Assembly: GCA_964586395.1 (NCBI GenBank)
Contig: CAZPGP010000015.1
Location: 1 to 25,632, forward strand
Length of the DNA: 25,632 nt
Direction of reading: 5' to 3'
From: DATEFF01 sp964586395
GTDB taxonomy: Bacteria > Patescibacteriota > Saccharimonadia > Saccharimonadales > EFPC-124
The notes below the pieces were generated by a model. That model made no database searches, was not told where the DNA came from, and worked only from the letters and a program-made list of their open reading frames with translations. Positions 1 to 5,836 of this stretch are shown here, piece after piece. Numbering within the stretch: the stretch's first letter is position 1; the number at the start of each line of letters is the position of its first letter. Both the position numbers and the translations under genes were made by a program.

Positions 1-56
1 AACGAACCATCGACGCCGAAACGAATTCCGGCAACGTGACCGTACGCGGCTTCTAG
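1..56 (+). CDS. C-terminal end of an unidentified protein (partial)
   Basis: An open frame enters from the left edge and ends at the TAG at 54-56. The visible tail reads RTIDAETNSGNVTVRGF. The pattern of short polar strands around an SGNV motif resembles the repeats of bacterial beta-solenoid or DUF4097-type surface proteins, but 17 residues are too few to assign a family. It ends 35 bases before the next gene on the same strand, whose own promoter lies in the gap. Confidence 0.4.
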   Translation, partial: RTIDAETNSGNVTVRGF

Positions 57-75
57 CATTTCCCCATTGGGGCGG

Positions 76-84
76 TGCTATGAT
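76..84 (+). promoter_or_regulatory. Extended -10 promoter of the 2H phosphoesterase gene
   Basis: TGC followed by TATGAT (79-84) matches an extended -10 box. The predicted transcription start, about 7 bases downstream, falls at the ATG at 92. No good -35 box is visible at the expected distance. A small CCCC/GGGG dyad (62-72) precedes it. Confidence 0.5.
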
Positions 85-91
85 GGATTGT

Positions 92-700
92 ATGGAATAT
101 ACTCAGCCAGTTGATTGGATAGAGAAGCCATTTGTGGGATACGTCATGAATGCCGAGCTTTCGGACCAGAGCGCGCAGGTGCTCAACTCGCTCACTCAGA
201 GTCTTCGGGACGAGTTTGGCGATGCGCTGTACTGCATGACGCGGCCGTCGCTCCACATCACGCTGCTCGATTGGATTGCGCCGCTTGTCGACTATGATGG
301 TCGGGACAAGGCTGAGTTATTTGCACAGATTCAGCCGAGCTACGACAGGGCGATGACTGAGGTTTTGGCGGGGATCGGGCCGATTCGTGTGCATTTTGAC
401 ACGATCCGTGTTGCGCCGTCGACGATCTTTGCGATGGGTCACGACGATGGTCAGTTCCAGCACATTCGGGATGAATTTGTTCAGAGAGTTGATATGTTGC
501 CTGGTACAAAGATGCCGCCGCGGATCATTCATAGTTCGCTCGTACGGTTTACCGAGGCCATCGAGTTGGAACCGATTGCGGAATATATAAAAGCTCAGAA
601 GATTGATTTTGTGCAGGACGTGACGTCGTTCAGGCTGGTTCATACCAAACAAGAACCGATGCTCGACTTTGAGATTTTGAATCGGTACGAATTGAGTTAG
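92..700 (+). CDS. 2H phosphoesterase / 2'-5' RNA ligase-like protein
   Basis: A 202-residue protein carrying the two H-x-[ST] signatures of the 2H phosphoesterase superfamily: HIT at residues 55-57 and HSS at 147-149, each in a hydrophobic strand context (SLHITLLD and IIHSSLVRF). Family members hydrolyse 2',3'-cyclic phosphate or 2'-5' linkages in RNA and are soluble. The spacing of the motifs and the length fit the family; substrate cannot be read from the sequence. An in-frame ATG at 80 would add four residues, but it overlaps the -10 box TATGAT, so ATG 92 is preferred as a leaderless start. It is convergent with the deformylase gene, with a hairpin between them. Confidence 0.72.
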   Translation: MEYTQPVDWIEKPFVGYVMNAELSDQSAQVLNSLTQSLRDEFGDALYCMTRPSLHITLLDWIAPLVDYDGRDKAELFAQIQPSYDRAMTEVLAGIGPIRVHFDTIRVAPSTIFAMGHDDGQFQHIRDEFVQRVDMLPGTKMPPRIIHSSLVRFTEAIELEPIAEYIKAQKIDFVQDVTSFRLVHTKQEPMLDFEILNRYELS

Positions 701-723
701 ATTTGTATAAGTTCATGGGGTTT

Positions 724-741
724 GGGGAGCGTGAGCTCCCC
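724..741. terminator. Hairpin between convergent genes
   Basis: A perfect 7-bp stem GGGGAGC/GCTCCCC closes a GTGA loop (a GNRA tetraloop on the plus strand). It lies between the stops of two convergent genes (700 and 750). There is no T-run on either side, so it is a hairpin likely to act as a bidirectional 3' end rather than a textbook intrinsic terminator. Confidence 0.6.
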
Positions 742-749
742 GCCCCCTC

Positions 750-1493
750 CTACAGGAGCCTGAGGTAGCGCGCGAGGTCGAACTCGCCGCTCATCATGGC
801 GTCGTACTGGCTAGCCGGGTACACCGGCCAGTCGGGCGTGAATCCGCCTCTGTTGTACGTGCGTGCCCACTCAGGCGGGACGTAGAACAGCGGCCGCTTC
901 TGTCGACGCGCGCGGGTCGTGCACAGGATGCCGTTCAGGTGGTCGATCTCGTGCTGGAGGATCCACGCGTCATTGCCGGTGACGCGTTGCGGCGCCTGTC
1001 CCGGCAGGTAGAGCATGATATCGTTCCAGCGCATGATGCGCACACCGATGCCCGGACCCGAGTAGCAGATCTCCGACCGAAGGGTTTGGCCGGCGCTCTT
1101 GATGCCTTCGTAGCGCGGGTTGTGCAGCGTGACGATGGTGTCGACTCGGTTCTCGACCTTGAGGTCCGTGGCACCCTTTTGTGCGGCGAGCACCCGGACA
1201 TTGCGGCGTGAGGCGCGTTCCAGCTGAGGGAAGGCCATCCCCACGGCGAAGATGGGCGATCCGCTGCCCTTCCGTGTGAATGCTTCCAGCATTCTGATGC
1301 CGTCGCTGATGCTGCGATCCCGCAGGTCGGCGGGGGTTACGGGTGAGGCCGGCACGTACAGGTGCTGGGCCGATGGTGCGGCCAGACCCTGGTCCATGTG
1401 CAGATCGTATTCCTTGATCAGCCCACGGGTCGGTCGGTGCCAGCCACCTCGTAACCGCTTGCCCAGGAACTCTGCGTCGGGCAGAGTAGGCAT
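750..1493 (-). CDS. def: Divergent peptide deformylase
   Basis: A 247-residue protein with all three deformylase motifs in order, each slightly altered: motif 1 AVGMAFPQ (residues 83-90, usual GxGLAAxQ), motif 2 EICYS (141-145, usual EGCLS, with metal-ligand Cys143) and motif 3 HEIDH (181-185, metal ligands His181/His185 and catalytic Glu182). It should remove the N-formyl group from nascent proteins in the cytoplasm. It is longer than typical deformylases (about 170 residues), with an N-terminal extension of about 55 residues and a C-terminal tail of about 55. The ATG at 1491-1493 follows a GGGAGA ribosome site. The motif changes make a specialised or secondary deformylase possible. It is divergent from the MFS-type gene and shares an AT palindrome with it. 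Confidence 0.82.
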   Translation of the reverse strand: MPTLPDAEFLGKRLRGGWHRPTRGLIKEYDLHMDQGLAAPSAQHLYVPASPVTPADLRDRSISDGIRMLEAFTRKGSGSPIFAVGMAFPQLERASRRNVRVLAAQKGATDLKVENRVDTIVTLHNPRYEGIKSAGQTLRSEICYSGPGIGVRIMRWNDIMLYLPGQAPQRVTGNDAWILQHEIDHLNGILCTTRARRQKRPLFYVPPEWARTYNRGGFTPDWPVYPASQYDAMMSGEFDLARYLRLL

Positions 1494-1541
1494 GTTGTCT
1501 CCCTAGTTCTCTGTGGAATGGGGCGAATGTATTATGGCCTA

Positions 1542-1553
1542 AAATTATAATTT
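1542..1553. promoter_or_regulatory. Palindromic overlapping divergent -10 boxes
   Basis: The 12-base perfect palindrome AAATTATAATTT contains TATAAT on both strands (plus 1546-1551, minus 1544-1549), midway between the divergent deformylase and MFS-type genes. Two polymerases could not occupy it together, so expression of the two genes may be mutually exclusive. GGCC words at 1536-1539 and 1564-1567 flank it. A second candidate for the plus gene is TGG TATGAT (1579-1587). Confidence 0.45.
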
Positions 1554-1582
1554 ATGCAAGCAGGGCCAAAAGTGGTTATGGT

Positions 1583-2161
1583 ATGATGAAATCAACCGTG
1601 AGTCTACTCAATAAACCACTCAAAATCTTATTGATTACCGATACGTTGGTGCTGATAGCGGGTGCGATGATCATTCCGTATTACGCGCTGTTTGTGGAGA
1701 AAATTGGGGGCGATATTCTGGATGCAGGCCTGGCGGCCGGCGTCTATGCCGTGGTGGCGGGATGCGCCGCACTGGCAGCTGGCCGGTGGGGTGACCGGGT
1801 GAGGCGCAAAGAATGGATAGTTGGCACTTCATATATGGTGATTGCGTTGTGCTTTGTGGCTTATATTTTCGTCGATTCGATTTGGACCCTCCTGGGTGTG
1901 CAGGTTGTGTTGGGTTTGGCTCAGGCGGTGTATGCGCCGGCCTTCGATGCGTTGTATACGGCTCACGTCGGTGGCCCGCGGACGGCAAGTTCACGCTGGG
2001 GCGTGTGGGAGGCGAGTAGTTTCTTCGCAATTGCGATTGGCGCAATCCTTGGTGCAGCGTTGGTTCATTACGGAAGCTTCACGGCTTTGCTGGTCGCCAT
2101 GGCTGGACTGTGTTTGCTGAGCGGTTTCTACCTGTTGAGCCTGCCGCGTCGCGCGGTCTAG
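1583..2161 (+). CDS. Half-length major facilitator (MFS) membrane protein
   Basis: A 192-residue, strongly hydrophobic protein with about six transmembrane segments. The loop after segment 2 reads GRWGDRVRRKEW (67-78), the MFS motif A. Normal MFS carriers have 12 segments and about 400 residues, so this equals one six-helix half. There is no second half downstream: the stop overlaps the next gene, which is on the other strand, so a simple frameshift is unlikely. It may dimerise to form a transporter. Substrate is unknown. The start is uncertain: two tandem ATGs at 1583 and 1586 lack a clear ribosome site, and if the TATGAT at 1582-1587 is the -10 box, GTG 1598 would be the start. Confidence 0.72.
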   Translation: MMKSTVSLLNKPLKILLITDTLVLIAGAMIIPYYALFVEKIGGDILDAGLAAGVYAVVAGCAALAAGRWGDRVRRKEWIVGTSYMVIALCFVAYIFVDSIWTLLGVQVVLGLAQAVYAPAFDALYTAHVGGPRTASSRWGVWEASSFFAIAIGAILGAALVHYGSFTALLVAMAGLCLLSGFYLLSLPRRAV

Positions 2162-2733
2162 CCGATTCGATTGTGGAGCAGCTGTATAATCTCGTGATAA
2201 TGCGTCGAGCAGTACCAAATATCGAATGCAATTATGAGGACGAAGACGACGCCTTCCGCCCACGTGCCCGTTGTGATGCGTAGGTGCTTGACCGGCGGGA
2301 TGCCGATCTTGAATGGGAGCGGTAGCAGCCACGGCACGCCCTCTTTGGTAAACGTGTCCATAACGAGGTGTGACACCATGCCGATCATAAACGCCCACCA
2401 GACTAGTTCGATGTCGACCGATGGGATGATCGGGTGGATGAAGGTCAGGAAGAGCCGCGCGAGCAGTCCAAATAGGAAGAGCCCAAGAATCGAGTGCGTA
2501 ATGAACCGGTGGCCGCCCATCATCTTGGCTATGATGCGGCCAAAGAAGCCACCAATCGGCAGGTTGCGCCACAGCGGTGCGACCGGCTGGTCGATGTCGG
2601 GCGCGATGCCACCGAGCTGGTTGGCAAGCAGCGCTGCAACGGCGGTACCGAGCGTCAGGTGATTGTCAGGCTGAGCCATGACGACAATACCGAGTGCCGT
2701 CACTGCGGCCAGGTCGTGGGTTCGCGCTTTCAT
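2158..2733 (-). CDS. YdjM-like (DUF457) membrane-bound metal-dependent hydrolase
   Basis: A 191-residue membrane protein. It begins MKARTHDLAA, has APDIDQP near residue 45, HRFITHS near 75 and SHLVMDTFTKEGVPWLLP in the middle, all typical of the YdjM/DUF457 family of inner-membrane putative metal-dependent hydrolases. About four hydrophobic segments carry these His/Asp clusters. The reaction is unknown in most members. The stop (2158-2160) shares a CTAG tetranucleotide with the stop of the convergent MFS-type gene. The start ATG lies only six bases after an extended -10 box and has no ribosome site. Confidence 0.75.
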   Translation of the reverse strand: MKARTHDLAAVTALGIVVMAQPDNHLTLGTAVAALLANQLGGIAPDIDQPVAPLWRNLPIGGFFGRIIAKMMGGHRFITHSILGLFLFGLLARLFLTFIHPIIPSVDIELVWWAFMIGMVSHLVMDTFTKEGVPWLLPLPFKIGIPPVKHLRITTGTWAEGVVFVLIIAFDIWYCSTHYHEIIQLLHNRIG

Positions 2734-2739
2734 ACCGCT

Positions 2740-2748
2740 AGTGTATCA
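2740..2748 (-). promoter_or_regulatory. Extended -10 promoter of the YdjM-like gene
   Basis: On the minus strand TGA is followed by TACACT (2745-2740), then six bases, then the start ATG at 2733. The predicted mRNA would start at or next to the A of ATG. No good -35 match was seen. Confidence 0.45.
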
Positions 2749-2773
2749 TGCTGATAAGTTCAGGGTTTTGACG

Positions 2774-2798
2774 GCCCGGGCAAGAGATCTGCCCGGGC
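2774..2798. terminator. GC-rich hairpin downstream of the unknown 135-residue gene
   Basis: A 9-bp perfect stem GCCCGGGCA/TGCCCGGGC encloses a 7-base loop. It lies 19 bases past the stop of the minus-strand gene at 2818-3225 and before the promoter of the next minus-strand gene. The U-rich tail is poor (CGTCAAAACC on the minus strand), but position and stem strength fit a terminator. Confidence 0.6.
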
Positions 2799-2817
2799 TC
2801 TCGTCAGAAGGTGGCGG

Positions 2818-3225
2818 TCACTCGGCCAGTCGCTTGGGAAGGACCGTGAAGGTGGCGCAGCCACAGCGTTGCGGGCTTGGGTCGGTGACTTCGAACCCTT
2901 CAGCCCGCAGAGGTAGGACGATCATCTTCATCAGCACCGTGGGCGGAAAGACGACCAGCGGCGTGGTGCAGATGATGCGGTTGGTGCGGTGCGGCGGTTT
3001 GGGCACGAGTCGAACGTGCCAGTTGTGGTTGCCGCCATCGCCGTTGCATCCGGTCCGGGTGAACTCTCGCTTGGGAGCGTCCTTCCAGATGTTGCGGATG
3101 GCCTCGATCGCTTCCAGCCAGTGCTTGATCTGCTCCAATAATGCAGGAGCAGAAGGGCTACTCAGCGCGGCTAATTGCTCGCGCGTCGCCCTTTTGCCGG
3201 GTCTGCGACCTCTCGGACTATTCAT
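2818..3225 (-). CDS. Hypothetical basic protein, 135 residues
   Basis: I do not recognise this protein. The N-terminus is rich in Arg, Lys and Pro (MNSPRGRRPGKRATREQ), followed by a predicted helix around residues 25-50 (LLEQIKHWLEAIEAIRNIWK) and a C-terminal beta-rich half with CNGDGGNHNWHVRLVP, PLVVFPPTVLMKMIVLPL and CGCATFTVLPK. The basic start suggests nucleic-acid or ribosome contact, which is inference. The strand choice rests on a GGAGAG ribosome site before ATG 3225, a TATAAT box 40 bases upstream and a hairpin just after the stop; a longer plus-strand frame over the same bases has none of these. Confidence 0.6.
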   Translation of the reverse strand: MNSPRGRRPGKRATREQLAALSSPSAPALLEQIKHWLEAIEAIRNIWKDAPKREFTRTGCNGDGGNHNWHVRLVPKPPHRTNRIICTTPLVVFPPTVLMKMIVLPLRAEGFEVTDPSPQRCGCATFTVLPKRLAE

Positions 3226-3265
3226 ACCTTGCTCTCCGTTCGGTGTGCAAAACAGAATCTGACAG

Positions 3266-3271
3266 ATTATA
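3266..3271 (-). promoter_or_regulatory. -10 box of the 135-residue gene
   Basis: A consensus TATAAT on the minus strand, giving a predicted leader of about 34 bases that includes the GGAGAG ribosome site. It sits back to back with the tRNA promoter (-35 at 3279). Confidence 0.5.
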
Positions 3272-3278
3272 CAATGTA

Positions 3279-3307
3279 TTTACAAATCGCGCCATCTTTG
3301 CTATAGT
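3279..3307 (+). promoter_or_regulatory. Promoter of tRNA-Lys
   Basis: TTTACA (3279-3284), a 17-base spacer and TATAGT (3302-3307) form a near-consensus sigma-70-type promoter. The first base of the mature tRNA follows 18 bases after the -10 box. Confidence 0.75.
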
Positions 3308-3325
3308 CTTATCTGTTAACTTAGT

Positions 3326-3402
3326 GGGCCGCTAGCTCAGCTGGTTAGAGCGTCTGCCTCTTAAGCAGAATGTCCTGGGTTCAAGTCCCAGGCGGCCCTC
3401 CA
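3326..3402 (+). tRNA. tRNA-Lys(CTT)
   Basis: A full cloverleaf is visible: acceptor stem GGGCCGC/GCGGCCC (3326-3332 with 3392-3398), D stem GCTC/GAGC (3335-3338 with 3348-3351), anticodon stem TCTGC/GCAGA with loop CTCTTAA and anticodon CTT at 3360-3362, and T stem CTGGG/CCCAG with loop TTCAAGT. The 3' CCA is encoded (3400-3402). The discriminator base 73 is T, whereas lysine tRNAs usually carry A. It has its own promoter and a strong terminator immediately after. Confidence 0.95.
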
Positions 3403-3447
3403 TGAAAAAGCACCGACATTTTCGCTACCGGTCGGTGTTTTTTCATG
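3401..3447 (+). terminator. Long inverted-repeat terminator after tRNA-Lys
   Basis: Two 17-base arms, CATGAAAAAGCACCGAC (3401-3417) and its partner at 3431-3447, pair with a single G-T wobble across a 13-base loop. The core stem CACCGAC/GTCGGTG is followed by six T residues, a classic intrinsic terminator. The A-rich left arm means it could also stop transcription from the other strand. Confidence 0.9.
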
Positions 3448-3463
3448 GGGAGAAAAATCACTT

Positions 3464-3472
3464 TGTTATCAT
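3464..3472 (+). promoter_or_regulatory. Extended -10 promoter of the Nudix gene
   Basis: TGT TATCAT (-10 box 3467-3472) is followed by six bases and then ATG 3479, so the transcript is predicted to begin at the start codon. No ribosome site is present. Confidence 0.5.
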
Positions 3473-3478
3473 GGGTTC

Positions 3479-3982
3479 ATGAATATATTTGGTGATGCAG
3501 AAACGATTGAGGAGTACGGCACGGCCCACCCAGAGGCGACCGATGTCGAGGGTGTGGTTGTGGTCGGGTACGACCCGACTATCGATAAGTGGCTTGCGCT
3601 GAGATGGACGGGCAAGGGCACGATTTGGCTGGCGGGCGGCGGTAGGGAGCCGGGCGAATCATTTGAGCATGCAGCTGTCCGCGAGCTGAAGGAAGAGACT
3701 GGCTACGCAAACTTCCAGCGGCAAATTCAACTAGGCGGTTTCATTCGCTCGCATTATTTCAACGAGAAGAAAGCACTGCATCGTCGCTCGAATTCACTCG
3801 CAGTGCTCTTCATACTGGACAGCACCGATGTTGGCGAGCAGGAGCTTGAATCGCACGAGAAGTTTGATGTTGTTTGGTTGGGTTACGAAGAGCTTCGTGA
3901 ATCTATCAAGCAGACGGGTGGCGGCGTCGAACATTGGTTGGCCGTGCTGCAAAGAGCGTATGATTTCGTAAAAAGCGTATAG
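3479..3982 (+). CDS. Nudix hydrolase
   Basis: A 167-residue protein with a complete Nudix box at residues 54-76: Gly54, Glu60, then REL-KEE-TGY with Arg68, Glu69, Glu72 and Glu73 as metal-binding and catalytic residues. Nudix enzymes hydrolyse nucleoside diphosphates linked to another group, and small stand-alone ones often clear damaged nucleotides. The specificity cannot be inferred. The ATG at 3471 is immediately out of frame and closed, so ATG 3479 is the first usable start, next to an extended -10 box. Its stop lies eight bases from the stop of the convergent DedA gene. Confidence 0.9.
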   Translation: MNIFGDAETIEEYGTAHPEATDVEGVVVVGYDPTIDKWLALRWTGKGTIWLAGGGREPGESFEHAAVRELKEETGYANFQRQIQLGGFIRSHYFNEKKALHRRSNSLAVLFILDSTDVGEQELESHEKFDVVWLGYEELRESIKQTGGGVEHWLAVLQRAYDFVKSV

Positions 3983-3990
3983 AGAAGGAA

Positions 3991-4569
3991 TTATCTAGTT
4001 TTCTTTTTGCGGCGGCGGGAGTGCCAGATGGCGTACCAAATAATCAATCCAAGGACGACGAGGATGGTCACGACATTTGTGAGCCAACCTAAATCTTCGA
4101 GATGCTGTGCGGCTTGCAGGCCCATGTAGCCGAGCCAGATATATATGACGGCGTTAACCGCCGAGCCGGCAAACGTTGCGGTGGCAAAGATCTTGTAACG
4201 AACCTTGATGAATCCAGACCCAGCTGACAGCAGCGTGCCAGGGAAGACTGGCAGCGAGTGAAGCACGAACAGGATGAACCACACGCGCATGACTTTGCGC
4301 TTGTCACCTAGCTCTTTGCTGAGGCGAATGATGTCTTTGTGGGTCAGGCCAAATAGTTTGCGTTTGCCCAGTACGGCGTGCTCGATACGGTGTGCGAGCC
4401 AGTACAGGACAGACCCACCCAACACACGTGCCACGCCGCATATTGCCGCCAGGACGACAATATAGCTGAGCGGGATGTGCCGCGCTTCGACCATCGCACC
4501 GGCCGGAAGCAGTACGAGGAGCGAAGGGATCGGCGAAATAACCTCTTCCAGAAAGGTTCCCACAAACAC
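3991..4569 (-). CDS. DedA/VTT-family membrane protein
   Basis: A 192-residue integral membrane protein with the DedA pattern: GTFLEEVISPIPS at residues 4-16 (the acidic residue and Pro-x-Pro reentrant loop) and HSLPVFPGTLLSAGSGF near residue 105, then two further hydrophobic segments and a basic tail (SRRRKKKTR). DedA proteins are undecaprenyl-phosphate or phospholipid translocases/scramblases in the inner membrane. The start GTG at 4567-4569 has a GAGG ribosome site. The frame stays open another 21 codons upstream with hydrophobic, DedA-like sequence but offers no ATG, GTG or TTG, so a rare start (ATC preceded by AGAAAGG) remains possible. Confidence 0.82.
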   Translation of the reverse strand: MFVGTFLEEVISPIPSLLVLLPAGAMVEARHIPLSYIVVLAAICGVARVLGGSVLYWLAHRIEHAVLGKRKLFGLTHKDIIRLSKELGDKRKVMRVWFILFVLHSLPVFPGTLLSAGSGFIKVRYKIFATATFAGSAVNAVIYIWLGYMGLQAAQHLEDLGWLTNVVTILVVLGLIIWYAIWHSRRRKKKTR

Positions 4570-4655
4570 GAAGACCTCAAGTGGGAGGTGCTGTGCAAGC
4601 TGTTGGAAATATTCGATGACGAGCCTTTCTGGTTATGTCTGCCCTCATCGTACGG

Positions 4656-4661
4656 TATAGT
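4656..4661 (+). promoter_or_regulatory. Probable -10 box of the deaminase gene
   Basis: TATAGT, 26 bases before the GTG start, leaving a leader of about 20 bases with an AGAGGT ribosome site. The -35 region (TTATGT, 4633-4638) is weak. Confidence 0.4.
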
Positions 4662-4687
4662 GGAGCGTATACAAAGAGGTATTTGTA

Positions 4688-5194
4688 GTGACAGAGAACA
4701 ATCATGATGACTATATGCGAGGTGCGATCGCGGCGGCCGAGCAGGCGGTTGCGAGCGGCGGCGTCGCCATTGGCGCTGTACTGGTTGACCGAACAACAGG
4801 CGAGATAGTTGCGCGCGGGGGCAGCATGGTTGGACCTACGAAAGACCCGACCGCCCACGCCGAAGTGAATGCTATCCGTGAGGCGGCGCAGAAATTTCAC
4901 ACAGATGATCTGTACGGCCTGGCACTGTACAGTACGCTCGAGCCGTGCCACATGTGTTTGAGTGCAGCCGCGTGGGCGCGCATTCCCGAGGTGTACTTTG
5001 GCGCGTACAAGAAAGACGTCGACCCATCGCTCTTCGATATCAAGGGTGACTTTAGCGACGAAGTTGAAGGCGGCCGCATGAATCTGCGCGAGAAGGTTTC
5101 TATGAAAGTTCACGGCGGCGTGCTCGAGACCAAATGCGCCAACCTCCTGGTGGGGTATGGTGACCATCCGCGCCAGCCTCGTCCCGCGGCGTAG
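4688..5194 (+). CDS. Zinc-dependent nucleobase/nucleotide deaminase (CMP/guanine deaminase type)
   Basis: A 168-residue protein with the deaminase signature HAE (residues 57-59; His57 zinc ligand, Glu59 proton shuttle) and PCHMC (86-90; Cys87 and Cys90 zinc ligands). The stretch ALYSTLEPCHMCLSAAAW and the following YFGAYK resemble guanine deaminase and TadA/CMP deaminases. It should hydrolyse an exocyclic amino group of a cytosine, guanine or adenine compound in the cytoplasm. The extended C-terminus ends in a zinc-free tail, QPRPAA. The GTG start is chosen because of the AGAGGT site eight bases upstream. Whether it acts on free bases or tRNA cannot be told; a tRNA adenosine deaminase is the main alternative. 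Confidence 0.82.
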   Translation: MTENNHDDYMRGAIAAAEQAVASGGVAIGAVLVDRTTGEIVARGGSMVGPTKDPTAHAEVNAIREAAQKFHTDDLYGLALYSTLEPCHMCLSAAAWARIPEVYFGAYKKDVDPSLFDIKGDFSDEVEGGRMNLREKVSMKVHGGVLETKCANLLVGYGDHPRQPRPAA

Positions 5195-5201
5195 TTTCTT
5201 T

Positions 5202-5231
5202 TTGCATTCTGCCCCCAGCCCGTACTACGAT
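5202..5231 (+). promoter_or_regulatory. Promoter of the PQ-loop-like gene
   Basis: TTGCAT (5202-5207), an 18-base spacer and TACGAT (5226-5231), 20 bases before ATG 5252. The predicted leader is about 14 bases and carries the ribosome site. Confidence 0.45.
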
Positions 5232-5251
5232 TGAGGCGGAGAAGAGGTATT

Positions 5252-5836
5252 ATGCTCCCCGCGTGGTTCACTGTATTTTCTATTGCTATCCGTCTGGTCG
5301 GCGGCGCGCAGTATGCGTGGGGAGTTGTGGTGGGGAAGGCGCGACCCAACCCAATTACGTGGTTCCTTTGGGGGCTGACGCCGCTGATTGCGTTTTTTGC
5401 GCAGCTGCAACATGGATTGAATGCGCAAGCTTTGGTGCTCCTGGCGTTGGCCACAAGCCCGTTGATCATCAGCGCCTTGACTGTTGTGAAGTACGGTGTT
5501 CGCGAGCACTTTACGCCGTTCTCGATTGCCTGTGGCGTGCTGGCACTGGCAGGAATCGTGCTGTGGCAAGTTACCTCGATTCCGGAGCTGGCGATTGTTT
5601 TCAGTATCGTGGCGGATATATTCGCGACGCTGCCCACGCTTCAGAAGGCTTATCGTAATCCGGCCAGTGAGTATGCGTGGCCGTATATGATGTCGGTTAT
5701 TAGCATGGCTATAACATTGCTGACGATTCGCGACTGGATTCTCTTGGTTTACGCATTTCCGCTGTATATGATGCTGGTGAATGTGGCGCTGTTCGCCTTT
5801 GCGTCGTTTCCGATTCGGAAATGGCTGCGGCGCTAG
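5252..5836 (+). CDS. Small polytopic membrane protein, PQ-loop-like
   Basis: A 194-residue membrane protein with about seven hydrophobic segments. Two weakly repeated halves each contain a Pro-rich turn followed by a polar segment: near residue 30 (KARPNPITWFLWG) and near residue 130 (ADIFATLPTLQKAYRNPAS). The latter resembles the PQ-loop repeat of SWEET/SemiSWEET and lysosomal cystine-type carriers, with PTL in place of PQL. A transport role is inference. The in-frame TTG at 5231 would add seven Arg-rich residues, but ATG 5252 sits after an AGAGGT ribosome site and is preferred. The stop shares a CTAG with the convergent carboxypeptidase gene. Confidence 0.6.
   Translation: MLPAWFTVFSIAIRLVGGAQYAWGVVVGKARPNPITWFLWGLTPLIAFFAQLQHGLNAQALVLLALATSPLIISALTVVKYGVREHFTPFSIACGVLALAGIVLWQVTSIPELAIVFSIVADIFATLPTLQKAYRNPASEYAWPYMMSVISMAITLLTIRDWILLVYAFPLYMMLVNVALFAFASFPIRKWLRR

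Noticed and set aside
700..1537. Possible 5'-3' complementarity around the deformylase gene (CGCCCC in the leader, GGGGCG after the stop)
   Set aside because: Only six bases, in GC-rich sequence, with a separate perfect terminator-like hairpin; not comparable with the SnoaL units.
2678..3262. 194-codon open frame on the plus strand
   Set aside because: It lies opposite the minus-strand gene with a ribosome site, promoter and terminator; its composition is typical of an antisense shadow frame.
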